A stretch of 64,000 bases of DNA from Warburgia ugandensis (GCA_035236585.1 CP141137.1:50924057-50988056), one strand, 5' to 3'. Counted from the stretch's first letter, positions 23,261-35,090 are shown. Translations and numbers: made by a program. The notes: a model not told the origin generated them from the letters alone.

Positions 23261-24518
23261 ATGATTGAAAGAGCTGTGAGAAGAGAAATGGAAGTCGGGA
23301 GATCAAGAAAGCTTATGGTAGCCATTGACGATGGCGAGAAGGGCATGCATACCTTGGAATGGGGCCTGAATTATCTCATCCCTGCCGTCTGTGATTCTGA
23401 TTACCTGGTTATTCTCTGTGTCAAGCCAGGTGCCACCGGATCTGATGGTTACTGCAGAAGGTTTTCCTTCTTGCCATCCAACATCGGCGCCATTGTCATC
23501 GTTTTGTTCTTCCCCTTCTCACTTTTATCCTTTCCAGCATGCTATTTCTTAGCAGTACTTTCTGTGATGCAGAGGAGATGACTAACAGTCTAGTTTCAAG
23601 CAATCTGGAGAAGGATTATAGAACGGCCGAGCTAGTGAAAAGTACATGCAAGACGCATAAGGTAAGTGATTGGTCCTACTAAGTGAATTTATCCAATGGT
23701 TTCAAACTTCTAGTTGTCATCGTGTGACCTTGAGGTCACAAATTCAAGGTGTGGAAACAGCCTCTTGCAAATGCAAGATAAGGATCTGTAATTTAGACCC
23801 TTGTGATCCGCCCTGTCCCCAGACCCTGCGTAGACGGAAGCTTCGTGCACTGGGACTACCCTTTTCAGACTTCTAGTTCGTAACAAAAAAGCCTGCTAGA
23901 AAGAGTGTGGGAGAGTTTGTAATTTCATGACAGAAATATTTTCCAGTAGTTTTTATGAAAATACAATACTTTTCCATTACTATTCCGATGCATCAGCTGA
24001 TTTATTTTTATTTTTCTAGTGCAGTAAAACTTTAATATTTCATGCTAAAGACCCGTACATGAGCATTTAGAGACTTCATGTTGGGAAGAATTTCTATGAA
24101 AAATCTTCTCCACTGGACGATCCTAATCATTATTATTCTGGAATGAGAAAAAGAATATCCGTAAATTTACAAAATCGTAGTTCTAATTTGAGAATTAAGA
24201 TCGTCCAATTTATATTTGGGACTGTTTGGATCACCATCTATGCCTTGCATGTAATTTTAATTTCTTCTCGTATCAAAAACCATTTAGTTACTCAACACAA
24301 TTATACATAATTACTAAAGAAACAAGGGTGCTCATCGAGTGTAAGTGAGATTTTGCTTTATTTTTATCAGATTACATATGAAATGAAGGTCATGGTAGGT
24401 GAAGCCAAGTTAGTGATATGCGAGGCAGCTAAAAAACTTGGTGTGGACCTCTTGGTTCTTGGGAACCACAACTACGGAGGACCCATAAGATCATTCCCAC
24501 AACCCCCAAAAAAGAAAA
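23261..24518 (+). pseudogene. Universal stress protein (UspA-like) gene, C-terminus lost next to an Au SINE
   Basis: Three exons read in phase: about 23261-23447 (weak donor GTTACT), 23573-23661 (donor GTAAGT) and from 24371 (acceptor TTATCAG). The first exon gives RSRKLMVAIDDGEKGMHTLE, the usual Usp beta1-alpha1 with a conserved Asp near the ATP pocket. Exon 3 gives VMVGEAKLVICEAAKKLGVD and LLVLGNHNYGG. Then the frame runs into an Au SINE of opposite orientation and stops at 24713. The expected end, with the G-2X-G-9X-G(S/T) ATP-binding segment and the last beta strand, is absent, and no later exon was found to 25.2 kb. ATG at 23288 is an alternative start. Small alpha/beta proteins of this family act in stress responses; this copy is probably dead or makes a chimeric end. 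Confidence 0.75.
23714..23868 (+). mobile_element. Au SINE, plus strand, 5'-truncated, in intron 2 of the stress-protein gene
   Basis: Contains GTGACCTTGAGGTCACA, TGCAAATGCAAGATAAGG, ACCCTTGTGATCCGCCC, CAGACCCTGCGTAGACGG and the CGTGCACTGGGACTACCC end. It is flanked by ACTTCTAG at 23706-23713 and 23869-23876, a probable 8-bp target duplication. Confidence 0.9.
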
Positions 24519-24693
24519 GGGTAGTCATGGTGCACAAAGCTTCTGTATTTGCGCTTCCGAAGAAGGGGTGGACCACAAGTGTTAATGGTATGCAGCCTTA
24601 TCTTGCATTTTGCAAGAGCCTATTTTCATATCTTGAACCCATAACCTCAAGGTCATACGAAGACAACTCTACCATTGCGCTAAGACTCCCCTT
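24507..24693 (-). mobile_element. Au SINE, minus strand, at the broken end of the stress-protein gene
   Basis: Reverse Au body: GTGCAC, a divergent promoter block, GGGTGGACCACAAG, CTTGCATTTTGCAAGAG, AACCTCAAGGTCATACG and GCGCTAAGACTCCCCTT. Nearly full length. Its antisense strand stays open in the frame of Usp exon 3 and adds about 60 codons to it. Confidence 0.9.
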
Positions 24694-27380
24694 CAAAAGT
24701 CATAACCAGAAGTGACGTTTTAATATTCGCTACGCTACTCACCGCTCAATTTAACATGCGGTAATCCATTTCACACAAAAAATTAATGTGGCAGCTGGTT
24801 GTTTGGTTGACGTCCAGCCCTTCCAAAAGCTTCTGCATGATACCTAACCTATAATCTCCCAGTATACAAAATTCTACAGCAGCTTATTCCGAAGTAAACC
24901 CAGACCAATCATCTATTATATATTAGTGGAATGGCCCACGTATTAAGCTGCAAACTCCAATCTTAACTCTATTTTTAAGGATCTAATCTCTCAAAAGGTC
25001 ACATGGATTTAAATATAAGAGTTATTATTCCAAAAACGACTCCACCCATAGCATGGGAAGCTGCCAACTGACTCTTATGCTTGTTGCAATGAATTTCCTC
25101 TAAGGCCTCGCTCTCGTTAGGTTGAAAATTCCAAGCCACTAAGTTTTTTGGTATGAATGATGCAGAGCATTCCAAACAAGTTGCTTAATTGCTTTTAGCT
25201 ACTTAGGTTTTCTATATTTGTTTGAAATGAGCTGATTGTTTTCGTGTAATTTATCTTGGAGAATATTTTAGAAGTGATGAAGAGCTCTATTGAGACCTAG
25301 AAGAATTTTCATCTAAAGTCTTGAAGAGCTCTATCGTGGTGTTTAGAAGAGCACCATGTCATGGGGTTACTATTCGCTTTTGCTAAACCCGTGCAGCACT
25401 TGTGCACAACTCCTTTGCTAGACATAGTCAACGTTCCACTCCCCCACTCTCACTTGTTAGGACTATACTCATTCACCCACTAGAGCAATGAGAGAACTCG
25501 GAAATGAGACTTACTAAAAAAACTATTATCCCTTACTTGAACTCAATTGATTTTCCTAAGTTACAAATGAAAAACTAACCCCTATTTGTGCATGTTCACT
25601 CTTATCTACCTCCTGAATAGATAGCCATGATTATTCCATGTGTCTGTTCATCAACGGTCCAGATCATCTTCTGAAACCCTCCTACTCTACCATTCTCTTA
25701 GAGTATTCTAGACTACTATAGAAGATCTGAGATATTTATAAGGAATTATCTAGAAACAAGGCCTTTTGAAATCAGACCTTGTTCTACAGATTCAGGAACA
25801 CAGGCCTAAATCCCTCGTGCCACCCTTATAGCCTGCAGGCCTTGCAATGCAAGTCAGTGCCAACCAGCTATCTTTTGTTATTTTCTAGTTTGGAATTAAT
25901 TGGATGCCCCAATAATATTCCCAATGTTGCATGCTTAGGCAGGAGCCAGTAAAACTTTGGGCCCATTTCTGCGTCCACCTTAGCCTGAGATTTCATGATC
26001 ATGTTTGGTTGGTAGGTCTGGCCGGGTGAGCATATACGTTGTGATCAGTGAGTGTTGCAGCCTCTTTAATAGTTTAGAAGCCACTCCAAATCATTATATG
26101 TTCATAGGAAAACAAAAATAACAGAGGGAGGTGGCAAAGGGGGCTTTCGTGAAGCACAAGTGTAGGTATGAATTAGCAGGCTCTTTGATGCTTGTCTTTT
26201 CTATTAATCTGGTTGCGTAACCTCTTCTCATCGAGCAGCGTAAGTGATTATTGCGTTCAGCATGCGAAATGCCCCGTTGTTGTTGTGAAGAGACGGCAAA
26301 ACACACTGATTGTATTTCTCAACAAATTTGACTTCTTCCATGTACTTTGTGTTTGAAACTGGAAACTTGGAAGTTTGAAGTAAAATACCAGATGTCACTC
26401 TTACTCTCTCACTGAGAAGAATTATGAAGTAAACTACATAAAATTTATTATTCTAGTTCTTAATGATGTATAGTCTATCTGATCATCGTCTAAAAAGCAG
26501 GGTTTCTATGGAGCTCTTCTGTAAAACAAGAGACAAAATAAACAAGAAAAAATTGGCTTAAACTTTGAACTTTCACACTTTTTTTTTTTTTTTTGTTATT
26601 CTTTTAGTTAGCCTAAGAAATTAACTCTAGAAAATAAATTAGAAAAAGAATCAAATAAATACGAGCATTTTTTTCTGTAGGCAACCTACAAGCGGCCAAG
26701 TGGGGCCTTTTTAATGGATAACCTCACACCCACAAGAGCTTTGAACTTGTGACCTGGTACAAAGCCTTCTTGCACCATTGTGCTAGCATGCTGCTGCTCA
26801 TTTAAGCATCTTTTTTTACTTCTTTCCACGTGAGTCGATGCAATCCCTTGTTGATTGAAAATTATGAGAATAAAAAATCTGTAAATATATTTCTAAAAGC
26901 CAATTCTCGTGTTCTTTCAATTTGCTAGCATGTACATACTTGTTCGCGTCATCAATTTGAATAGGTTCAGCTGAGTATACCCTGAAAGTTGGTTGTTTCT
27001 GCAACATACGTCCAGTTCTATAAAAATATAAGAAAAAGTAAAATATTCTATTCTTAACTTACGTTCTATTACACTTTATTCCTATGATTTTTTCTTTTCT
27101 TTTTTCAGATTAGTCCCTCAACTGTTGAAATTTTTTTCACTATATATCCTTTCGTCTAACAGCTGTCGACGAAAATCAATGGATAGTTGAACTGGACCCC
27201 ACAATGTATTTATTATAATATTTTGTAAAAAACTTTTATGGGTTTTATCCAGGGACTAAAGTGAAAGTAAAAAAAAAAAAAGTTTTAAGGACTAAACTTT
27301 TAGTCATATATAGTTGTATATGCTAGAGAAGATGACTGGAAGGCATTTTGATGATCAGTTTCTACAAAGATTGAAACCCA
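24694..27380. other. Intergenic, AT-rich
   Basis: No gene supported. 26690-26805 (minus) has a tRNA-like head: TAGCACAATGGTGCAAGAAG with a B box GGTCACAAGTTCAAAGC, probably a SINE of another family. A poly(T) run lies at 26579-26595. Otherwise featureless. Confidence 0.45.
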
Positions 27381-27389
27381 TTTCTCATA

Positions 27390-27895
27390 AAATCTTTCTC
27401 AAATGCAAGGTTTTCATATATCTGATCAACTAGAACCTTGATCTAAAATTTTATTTTCTAAAAATTAAAGAAAAAAGCTTTAAAGTCAAAATTTTCAAGG
27501 TTGCAAACCATGAAATTTAGCAACCTTTTTTTTTTTTTTTTATAACAAACCTCAAATTCATGCCTCACTAAAAATCATCTAAATTTTAAGGGTTTATAGA
27601 TCAAACCTTTGGATTCTTGATCTGAAAATCATTTTCAAAAACTCCAAGAAAAAGGATAGCATATGGTGATTTTAATCTCAGTGGCAAAAAACTTCGATCA
27701 TCTTCTTTGGTGAGGTTTGAATATATTTTTCACTAACAATAGTTCAAATTTTAAAAATTTATAGGTCAAGACCTCTAGATTCTAAATCTAAAGGTCATTT
27801 TGTAGAACTCTAAGAATAGATATACTAAATAGAGATTTTAAAATCTTACCAACAAAAAACTTTGGTCATCTTCTCCAATGAGATACAAAATATAA
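27390..27895. repeat. Two to three diverged tandem units of about 190 bp
   Basis: The series AAATTTTAAGGGTTTATAG, GATTCTTGATCTGAAAATCA and AAAAACTTCGATCATCTTCT (27575-27705) recurs in diverged form at 27748-27880 (AAATTTTAAAAATTTATAGG, GATTCTAAATCTAAAGGTCA, AAAAACTTTGGTCATCTTCT). A weaker third copy may precede at 27390-27520. No open frame; nature unknown. Confidence 0.6.
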
Positions 27896-28018
27896 CCAAT
27901 AGTTTATTCCTATTGTTTGTTTCACTTTCCTCTCTAATTTTTTTATGAAATTTATTATAAAATACAATAAAATAAGAATTATAGGAACAAAGTGTAACAA
28001 AACATAAGTAAAGATGGT

Positions 28019-28041
28019 ACACACACACACACACACACACA
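28019..28041. repeat. (CA)n microsatellite
   Basis: An uninterrupted AC run of about 11 units, directly left of the MITE at 28059. Confidence 0.9.
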
Positions 28042-28058
28042 TTACATTGTGAGGAACA

Positions 28059-28397
28059 CTAAGTCAAAGCGCTCCAAATTTCTACATGATGGAGTCCACC
28101 TATAGATGATCTACATAGTTCATATAATTCCTATGGCTTTGGAAGTTTTCTCATCCAAAAATTATACAGATTGCCATGTTACAAAATTGTGTTTTTCATT
28201 ATGAATATAGGCCATTGTTAGAATGTTTCTAGCTGTCTATGCAAAAAAGATTTCTTTAGACATTAGAATCATCAAGTCTACATAATTTTTGGATTAAGAG
28301 ACATCCAAAGTCAAAGAAAGTAGATAAACTATGTAGATCATTTGCAGGTGGATCCATGATGCAAAAAAGTAGGTGTGCTTAAAGCACTTTGATTTAG
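28059..28397. mobile_element. MITE with ~60-bp terminal inverted repeats
   Basis: Left end CTAAGTCAAAGCGCT pairs with right end AGCACTTTGATTTAG. Further in, GTCCACCTATAGATGATCTA with CATAGTT pairs with AACTATG and TAGATCATTTGCAGGTGGA. About 60 bp at each end pair with a few mismatches around a 210-bp non-coding core. No clear target duplication, so the superfamily is open (Mutator-like is possible because of the long ends). Confidence 0.7.
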
Positions 28398-29940
28398 CTT
28401 TTCTCATATGTTGTTTGTATGATTTTATCTTAAACAACCACCAAAAATATTTCTCTCTCTCATTTGTCCCTATTTTCCCTCTAACTTTCCCATTTATTTG
28501 CAAAAATGTAAGTTCAATCTTTAGATAACAAGGCATGCCTTCTTCTTTTTTTTACCTAGAATATTAAGTTATATAAACCATGGGCCCCCAAGATGCTGAT
28601 ATTATTGTCTATTACTTTTGCCAAGTTGTGACCAAAGACATCTTAATCTAAGAGCGGTTATTAATTCATCAAAATTTTGAGGGAAATTTTCACTTTTATA
28701 GATTAAACTGGTCACATATTTTTACAAAAGTCTAGCAACTTTTGATTGAATACATATATAAAGGCCTAAACTATTTGACGTGTTCCTCTGAGACCTAAAA
28801 GTTAATGCTCCATCTAATTTGCTAACAAAATTGATCACAGCCCCAAAATGTGACTTTTTTTAAGGGCATCATCGCATGGAAATCCCACCCAATGCCTCTC
28901 TAGATACTTTAGTATGGATTATAGGGTTGTTATTGAGTATGTTTAGTGTCTTTGGAGTCTTAGTTGAAGAAGAACAAATGCAGTAAGTAGTTTGTTGCAG
29001 TCTAGGATAGTGATTGAGATATAGTGCTTTTCGGTTGGAGAACGAGGCATAAAAGGTACATAAGATAATAATTTGAAGGTGATCATTGTTTGGGAGTTTT
29101 GGTTTGGAAACTCCCTCAAATGGTATGTGCATTGTTCATTTTTGTGGTTTTCTAGTAGCTTTCCATTGTGGGTCTATTTTTTTAGTTTATATGATGGGTT
29201 TTTTTTAAAGTTTTGTTAAAAAAATTTGAGAAATTTGCTTAAATGCAGCAGCTATTTGTTAAAAAATTGTCTATGTATTATCTTATTCAGAGAATAGTGG
29301 GCTTAATGCATTATCTTATTCTTTATATTTACTTATATTCAAAGATTCCCTTATCATATGAATTTTTGGCTTCTTAGGTATTCATTTACCTTTCACTTAT
29401 TTGTTATTGTCATGTGGGTTGCCTTGTATTGATTTTTAGAGGAAAGGAGTGGCTTTTTTACAATTAAGTTATATTACGAGGGCAAGTTTAAGTCCAAGTC
29501 CTTAACTTGTATTCTACATAAATTATGTGGAAAATGATTAGTTTTCTATGTTGAAATTGGGATGCATGGCTAACTTTCTTGGCTTCAAGGGCTCTACAAA
29601 ACTTTATTCTAGAAGACCTTATTAGAGTTTCAACGAGGGTTTAGTACAAGTGGAAGATGAAATGTGGTAACTAACATGTATAAAGTTATAGGTGAAGATA
29701 AGGTGGTTGAGTTTTATTTTGAGTAGATTAGTGAGGAAGTGCCAAAGTCTCTTTTGCAAAGTATCTTGAGTAGCCTTGTGAGTGATGAGGAATCTATTGA
29801 TAGGGGGACAAATCTTGTTACAATATGTAGACATAGGGTGGTTGTGGTTGCTCTTCAATGGCATAGTGAGGGTTTGGATGCTAGGTTGCTTATGCAAGCT
29901 TTTCAGACCAATCTTAAGCATCTAGGGAAGCCATAAGCAC
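28398..29940. other. Intergenic, AT-rich; left flank of the Mutator-like relic
   Basis: No gene supported. The open frame at 29739-29936 has no recognisable domain and may belong to the Mutator-like element that follows, but this could not be shown. Confidence 0.35.
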
Positions 29941-30321
29941 ATGTCTTTAAAAGAAGTAGGTGAAGATCATGGGGCAAAGGAAGATGATAGGGAAGAACTT
30001 GATGGAGAAAGATCTAATAAGGAAAGAGGAAGAAACTGTTGAAGATAATGAAGGTATAGAGGAAGATGACAGTGACAATAGTGGAATCATGCATTTAAGG
30101 TTCTACAATGAGAATTATGACAATGAAGAAGATAGGAGATAGTATGAGGAGAATGTGGATCCTACTATAGAGTATTTAAGACAAGAACTAAGAAGGATTG
30201 CAATAAGAGGAAAGGTCAAGGAATGTGTATAGAAAGTAGACAAGGAAAAGGTCAAGCACAATGTAGAGACTATTGAGAAGGATAAAGGGAAGGGGTTAGT
30301 GATAGAGGACTTGGAAGAGTT

Positions 30322-30503
30322 AAAAAGGGCAGCCCTTTGCACAAAGGTCCCACATATGTAGAGTCCAAGGTAGGGGCTTACCACAAAGGATCTATAATTT
30401 GCAATCTTACCTTGCATTTTGCAATAGGCTATTTCCACACGTCAAACCCATGACCTCTAGGTCACACAGCAACAACTCTACCTTTGCACCAAGATCTCCT
30501 TCT
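30322..30503 (-). mobile_element. Au SINE, minus strand, inside the MULE relic
   Basis: Reverse Au sequence from AAAAGGGCAGCCCTTTGCAC through ACCTTGCATTTTGCAATAGG and GACCTCTAGGTCACACAGC to GCACCAAGATCTCCTTCTC. Near full length. It splits the acidic N-terminal region of the MULE from its DNA-binding region. Confidence 0.9.
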
Positions 30504-30965
30504 CTGAACTCCATGAGAAATTTCATTTAAGTGATTCTAAAGGGGATACTAAGGAGTTGTTTCCTAAATGCAATGAAAGGATTGAGACAGATGGGCTAGT
30601 CTTTGAGTTGGTGATGGTCTTCAACAATCATATTATGTTGAAAGAGGCAATTAAGTTGCACTCCATCAAAGAGGAAAAACTAGTTTATTTTTTAAAGAAT
30701 GCAAAGGATAGAGTTAAGGCACACTGCAAGAAAGAGGGATGCCAGTGGATGGTCTATGGTGCAAGATCATACATGTTTTATGAAGTTCAGTAATAAGCAT
30801 TGATCTCTGATTGGTTGAGCAACAAATATGGGGGGGACTATTAGTTGAACTCAAAATTTTCTATGAAGGTTTTTAAAGCTACTATGATGAAAGATTATAC
30901 CTTGACTGTGTCCAAATAACTCCCTATAGAGGTCTAAACAAAAGATGGTTAAATTGGTGTAAGGA

Positions 30966-30966
30966 G

Positions 30967-31027
<61 letters not shown>

Positions 31028-31798
31028 AGACCTTATCCCAATTAGGGGTCGCCCACATGAATCTTATTCCTCCATTCCACTCTATTAAATACCATGGCTT
31101 CATTTAGTCCCAAAGTTTTTAAATCTTTCCTCACCACTTCTATCCACGTTCTTTTGGGCCTTCCCCTTGCCCTTTTAAAACCTTCAACTTGTATTGCCTC
31201 ACTCCTTCTAACTGGTGCCGTTGTTGGCCTCCTTTGAACATGTCCAAATCATCTAAGTCTAATCTCCCTCATCTTGTTACCTATTGGTGCTATCCCTAAA
31301 TTTCTTCTAATATTTTCATTTCTAATTCCATCATTTCTTGTCTTACCACTCATCCATCTCAACATCCTCATTTCTGCAACACTCAGCCTATGAGTATGAT
31401 GTTCCTTAACTGCCCAACACTCTGATCCATAGAGCATGGCCGGCCTTATAGCCATCCTATAGAATTTTTCCTTTAGTTTGAGTGGCACCCGCCGATCACA
31501 TAAAACACCCGATGCACATCTCCATTTGTTCTAACCTGCTTGGATTCTCTGGGTAACATCCCTCTCAATCTCTCCACTCTCATGGATCAATGATCCTAAG
31601 TATTGAAAGTGGTTTCTCATGGGGACCTCTTGGTTATCAATCTTGACTGGCGCTCCACTCCTACTCTCCTTGCTAAAATTACATTCCATATATTATGTTT
31701 TAGTTCGGCTAATTTTAAATCCTTTCAATTTAAAATTAGGCCACATGTAGTTGCAGGGTTCAAGGTTGGTGGGAGAGAGGAAGAAAAAAAAAAGTAAC
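30966..31798 (-). mobile_element. RTE-clade LINE, 5'-truncated, minus strand, in the MULE relic
   Basis: On the minus strand: RT-tail coding with KLKEKFYRMAIRPAMLYGSE, CWAVKEHHTHRLSVAEMRML and [20 protein letters not shown] (31249-31488), then the RTE 3' end and a (GAT)n tail that forms the long ATC run at 30966-31026. Flanked by taaattggtgtaaggagat at 30950-30968 and 31799-31817, a perfect 19-bp target duplication. Endonuclease and most of the RT are lost by 5' truncation. Confidence 0.92.
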
Positions 31799-32004
31799 TA
31801 AATTGGTGTAAGGAGATGATGAGTCTAAATATAGAAGATTGAATGATTATGTAGTGAAGTCAATGAGGGTAAACATAGAAACCACAACTGTAGTGAAGTG
31901 TGATGAAAGGAGATCTTAAAGGGGACATTTAAGTTTTTTAAGATTGCATATTTGCTTAGGTGAACTTTGCTTGTGTGATTTTAGTTCTATGTGGTTTTAC
32001 TACA

Positions 32005-35000
32005 ACAAATACCAAGCCCAGATAAAGGAGGGTTTTGCATCAGGTGTCATCCAGCTAGGAAAACCAATGCAAACCCCATGCATGAATCAATTTATGACAT
32101 TCCCTCGAGCTAGAGCATTCCCCATAAGCGACATGCTGCGTCGGATCCCAGGTGTGGTGGAAAATAGGTAATGGCTACTAAAGCGTTCCCTCGAAAGCAA
32201 CATGCTATATCAGAACCTAGGTGTAGTGGAAAGTATGCATGCGTTCACGCACCATTCGAGAAGTTCTTGCTCAAATAGGCTATGTCAAGAGAACAAGATT
32301 CGTATCACTACAAGAAATATAGGCACATTAACCTGTAAGAGTCTAGAGTTAATGGTACTATAAAACTTAGCAGAGTCAACATCTCATATACCTAAGAAAG
32401 CAAGTGGAAAGGGATTAAAACTAAAGAAATTAATAGATATAAGCTCTGGTATGTGGGAAAAGACAATAATAAAAATATTGTAGGGATAACTATAGATAAA
32501 GAATTAAAGGATAAGGTTGTAGAAATTAAAAGAACCAGTGATAGAATTATACTAATAAAACTTATTCCAGGAGTAAAGATCATAGATGCCATTAGTGCAT
32601 ATGCACAGCAAGTAGGGTTAGATGATAGAATCAAGAAACACTTCTAGAAAGATATGGAAGGAGTCATGCAAAATATTCCCAACACAGAGAGGATATTTAT
32701 AGGAGCCAATTTTAATGGTCATGTAAGAAAAGAAAAAGAAGGATATGATAGGGCACATGAGGGGTATGGTATAAAAGAAAGAAATGAGATATGAGAAGCT
32801 AATCGATTTTGCCTCGATATATAACTTAGCTATAGCAAATATATACTTTAAGAAGATGGATGGACATTTAATAACCTTTAAAAGTGGACCACATAAAAGC
32901 CAAACAGACTTTTTCCTACTTAGCAATGCTAAAAGATTAATGTGTAAGGATAGTGAGGTGATCTCAGTGAGAGTCTAACCTCACAACATATATTAATGGT
33001 TATGGATATCTACATTAAAGTATGAAAAAAGAAAAGAAAATAAACTTAATAGGTGTCCAAAAACTAAGTGGTGGAACTTAAAAGGAGATGAGAAAACATT
33101 ATTTATAAATAAGTTGATAATAGAAGAAAACTAGAACAATGAAACAGAAGCAAACACCATGTGGACTAATATGGCCATGTCCATTAAGAAAGTGGCAAAT
33201 GACGTCCTAAGAGTATTTAAAGATAAAAGCAAACCAATAAAGGAAACTTGGCAGTGGAGTGAAAAGGTGCAAAAAGTTATTAAAGAGAAAAATGTGTTCA
33301 GGGCAAAGGACTAAAAATAATGAAAATTTAAGCAATATAAGAATGCTAAAGAGGTTGCTAAAAGAGTAGTGAGGTTGAACTCAAGGCATATGATGATTTT
33401 TATAATAGGTTAGGAACAAGAGAAGGTGAGAAAAATGTGTTTAAACTCACAAAAGCAAGGAAAGGAAGAGTAAGACCATATTAAGTGTATTAGAAGTGAT
33501 GACCAAGGGAGCTAGTCAAAGATGACAAGATCAAACAAAGATAAAAAAGTTACTTTCAAAAATTGCTAAATGATAACAACCTTGATAATACAGGGATTGC
33601 AAGTATTATAAACCCAAATAACGTTGGGCATCATAGATATGACCATAGGATTATAATACCTGAAGTCAAAGAGGCCTTGAAAAAGATGAAATTAGGAAAG
33701 GCTCTTGGGTCTAATGGTATACCAATAGAGGTTTGAAAGTATATGGGAAATACTTGGGTAGTTTGGTTAACAAAATTATTTAACAAGATTTTGAAATAGA
33801 CAAAAATGCCAGATGAATGGAGGAAGAGCTCTATTGTACCAAATTACAAGAATAAACAAGAATACAAAGTTGCACTAATTATCGGGGGATCAAGATTATA
33901 AGTCATACCATAAATCTTTTTCAAAGAGTGATAGAGAAGATGTTATAACATGAGACAAGTGTATTAGAGAACCAGTTTGGTTTCATGCCTAAGACATCTA
34001 CCATGGAAGCTATTTTCTTATTAGATAAATGATAAAGAAATATAGGGAGATGAGGAAGGACATCCACATGGTCTTTATTGACTTAAAAAAAAGCTTATTA
34101 TAAGGTCCCTAGAGAGTTAATATAGTGGGTGTTATGCAAGAAAGAGGTTCCACAGGGGTATATAGACATAATTAAGGATATGTATAAGGGAATGGTAATA
34201 AATATTAGGACTACTAGCAGAAAGAATAGTATTTTTTCTATCTCTATAGGATTGCAGCAAGGATTGGCATTGAGCCTATACCTTTTCACGTTGGTTATGA
34301 ATGAGTTAACAAAATATTTGTACAAGGAGATTTTATGGCGCGTGTTATTTGCAGATGATATAGTTTTGTTTGATAAGATAAGAGAGGGTGTAAACATAAA
34401 GCTAGAGTTGTGAATAGATGCATTTGAATCTAAAGGATTTAAAATTAGTCAAAATAAGATAGAGTATATGGAATGCAATTTTAGCAAAGAGAGGAGCGAG
34501 AGTGGAACTCTAGTAAAGATTGATAACAAAGAAGTCCCCCCTAAAAGAACACTTCTGATACTTGAGATCCATAATTAATGAGAGTGGTGAAATTGAAAGG
34601 GAGGTTATCTAGAGAATCCAAGTGGGTTGGAACAAATGAAGATACGTTATTGGAGTTTTATGTGATCAGAGGGTGCTACTTAAACTAAAAGAAAAATTCT
34701 AGATAATGGCTATAAGGCTAGCTATGCTTTATGGATCAGAGTGTTGGGCAATTAAGGAATAACATGTACATAATATGAGTGTCACCGAAATGCAGATGTT
34801 GAGATGGATGAGTGGTAAGACAAGAAAAGATAAAATTAGAAATAAAAATATTAGAGGAAACTTAGAAGTGGCACCAATGGGTAACAAAATGAGGGAGATT
34901 AGACTTAGATGGTTTGGACATGTCCAACATAGACCAAAAAGGGCACCAATTAGGAGTGAGGTGATCCATGTGGAAGGTTCTAAAAGGGTAAGGAGAAGGC

Positions 35001-35090
35001 AAAAAAAAAATGTGGATAGAAGTGATGAGAAAAGATTTAAAGAGATACTAAGTTGTCTACAAGCAATTACACAAGACATTTTTTATTTTT
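32005..35090 (+). mobile_element. RTE-clade LINE, nearly complete, plus strand (APE endonuclease + reverse transcriptase)
   Basis: It starts with a 5' UTR of plant RTE type (CCCAGATAAAGGAGGGTTTT, later GGATCCCAGGTGTGGTGGAA) and then RNIGTLTCKSLEL (about 32300). APE endonuclease follows: YVGKDNNKNIVGITIDKELK, ISAYAQQVGLDD, and near 32700 IFIGANFNGHV, where the usual GDFN/GDLN Asp is changed to Ala. RT: FGFMPKTSTMEAIF (33970), HMVFIDLKKAYY, ISIGLQQGLALSLYLFTLVM and FADDIVL with both catalytic Asp (34348-34368). The C-terminal part reads AIRLAMLYGSECWAIKE and [20 protein letters not shown]. There are several stops and frame shifts. The 3' end lacks the (GAT)n tail. No target duplication was identified. 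Confidence 0.88.

Larger units (their letters stand above)
29941..31965 (+). mobile_element. Mutator-like (MULE) transposase relic, N-terminal half, entered by an Au SINE and an RTE LINE
   Basis: An acidic N-terminal part (EEETVEDNEGIEEDDSDNSG, 30020-30090) leads to the MULE DNA-binding region: LVFELVMVFNNHIMLKEAI, then KDRVKAHCKKEGCQWMVYGA with paired Cys (30595-30770). SMKVFKATMMKDYTLTV follows at 30860-30910. After the LINE the sequence resumes with ESKYRRLNDYVVKSMRVNIE (31818-31880), matching the MULE segment before the DDE domain. There are in-frame stops, the catalytic DDE domain is missing, and no terminal inverted repeats were seen. It ends beside a second LINE near 32000. Confidence 0.75.

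Noticed and set aside
25250-25850. Possible solo LTR of a retrotransposon
   Set aside because: A TATA-like word and LTR-like texture (CTCTAGA-rich, TATTTATAAGG) were noticed, but no paired ends, primer site or coding fossil could be seen.
28019-28041. CRISPR-like or regulatory repeat array
   Set aside because: Simple CA microsatellite; the genome is eukaryotic and no spacer-repeat structure exists in the window.
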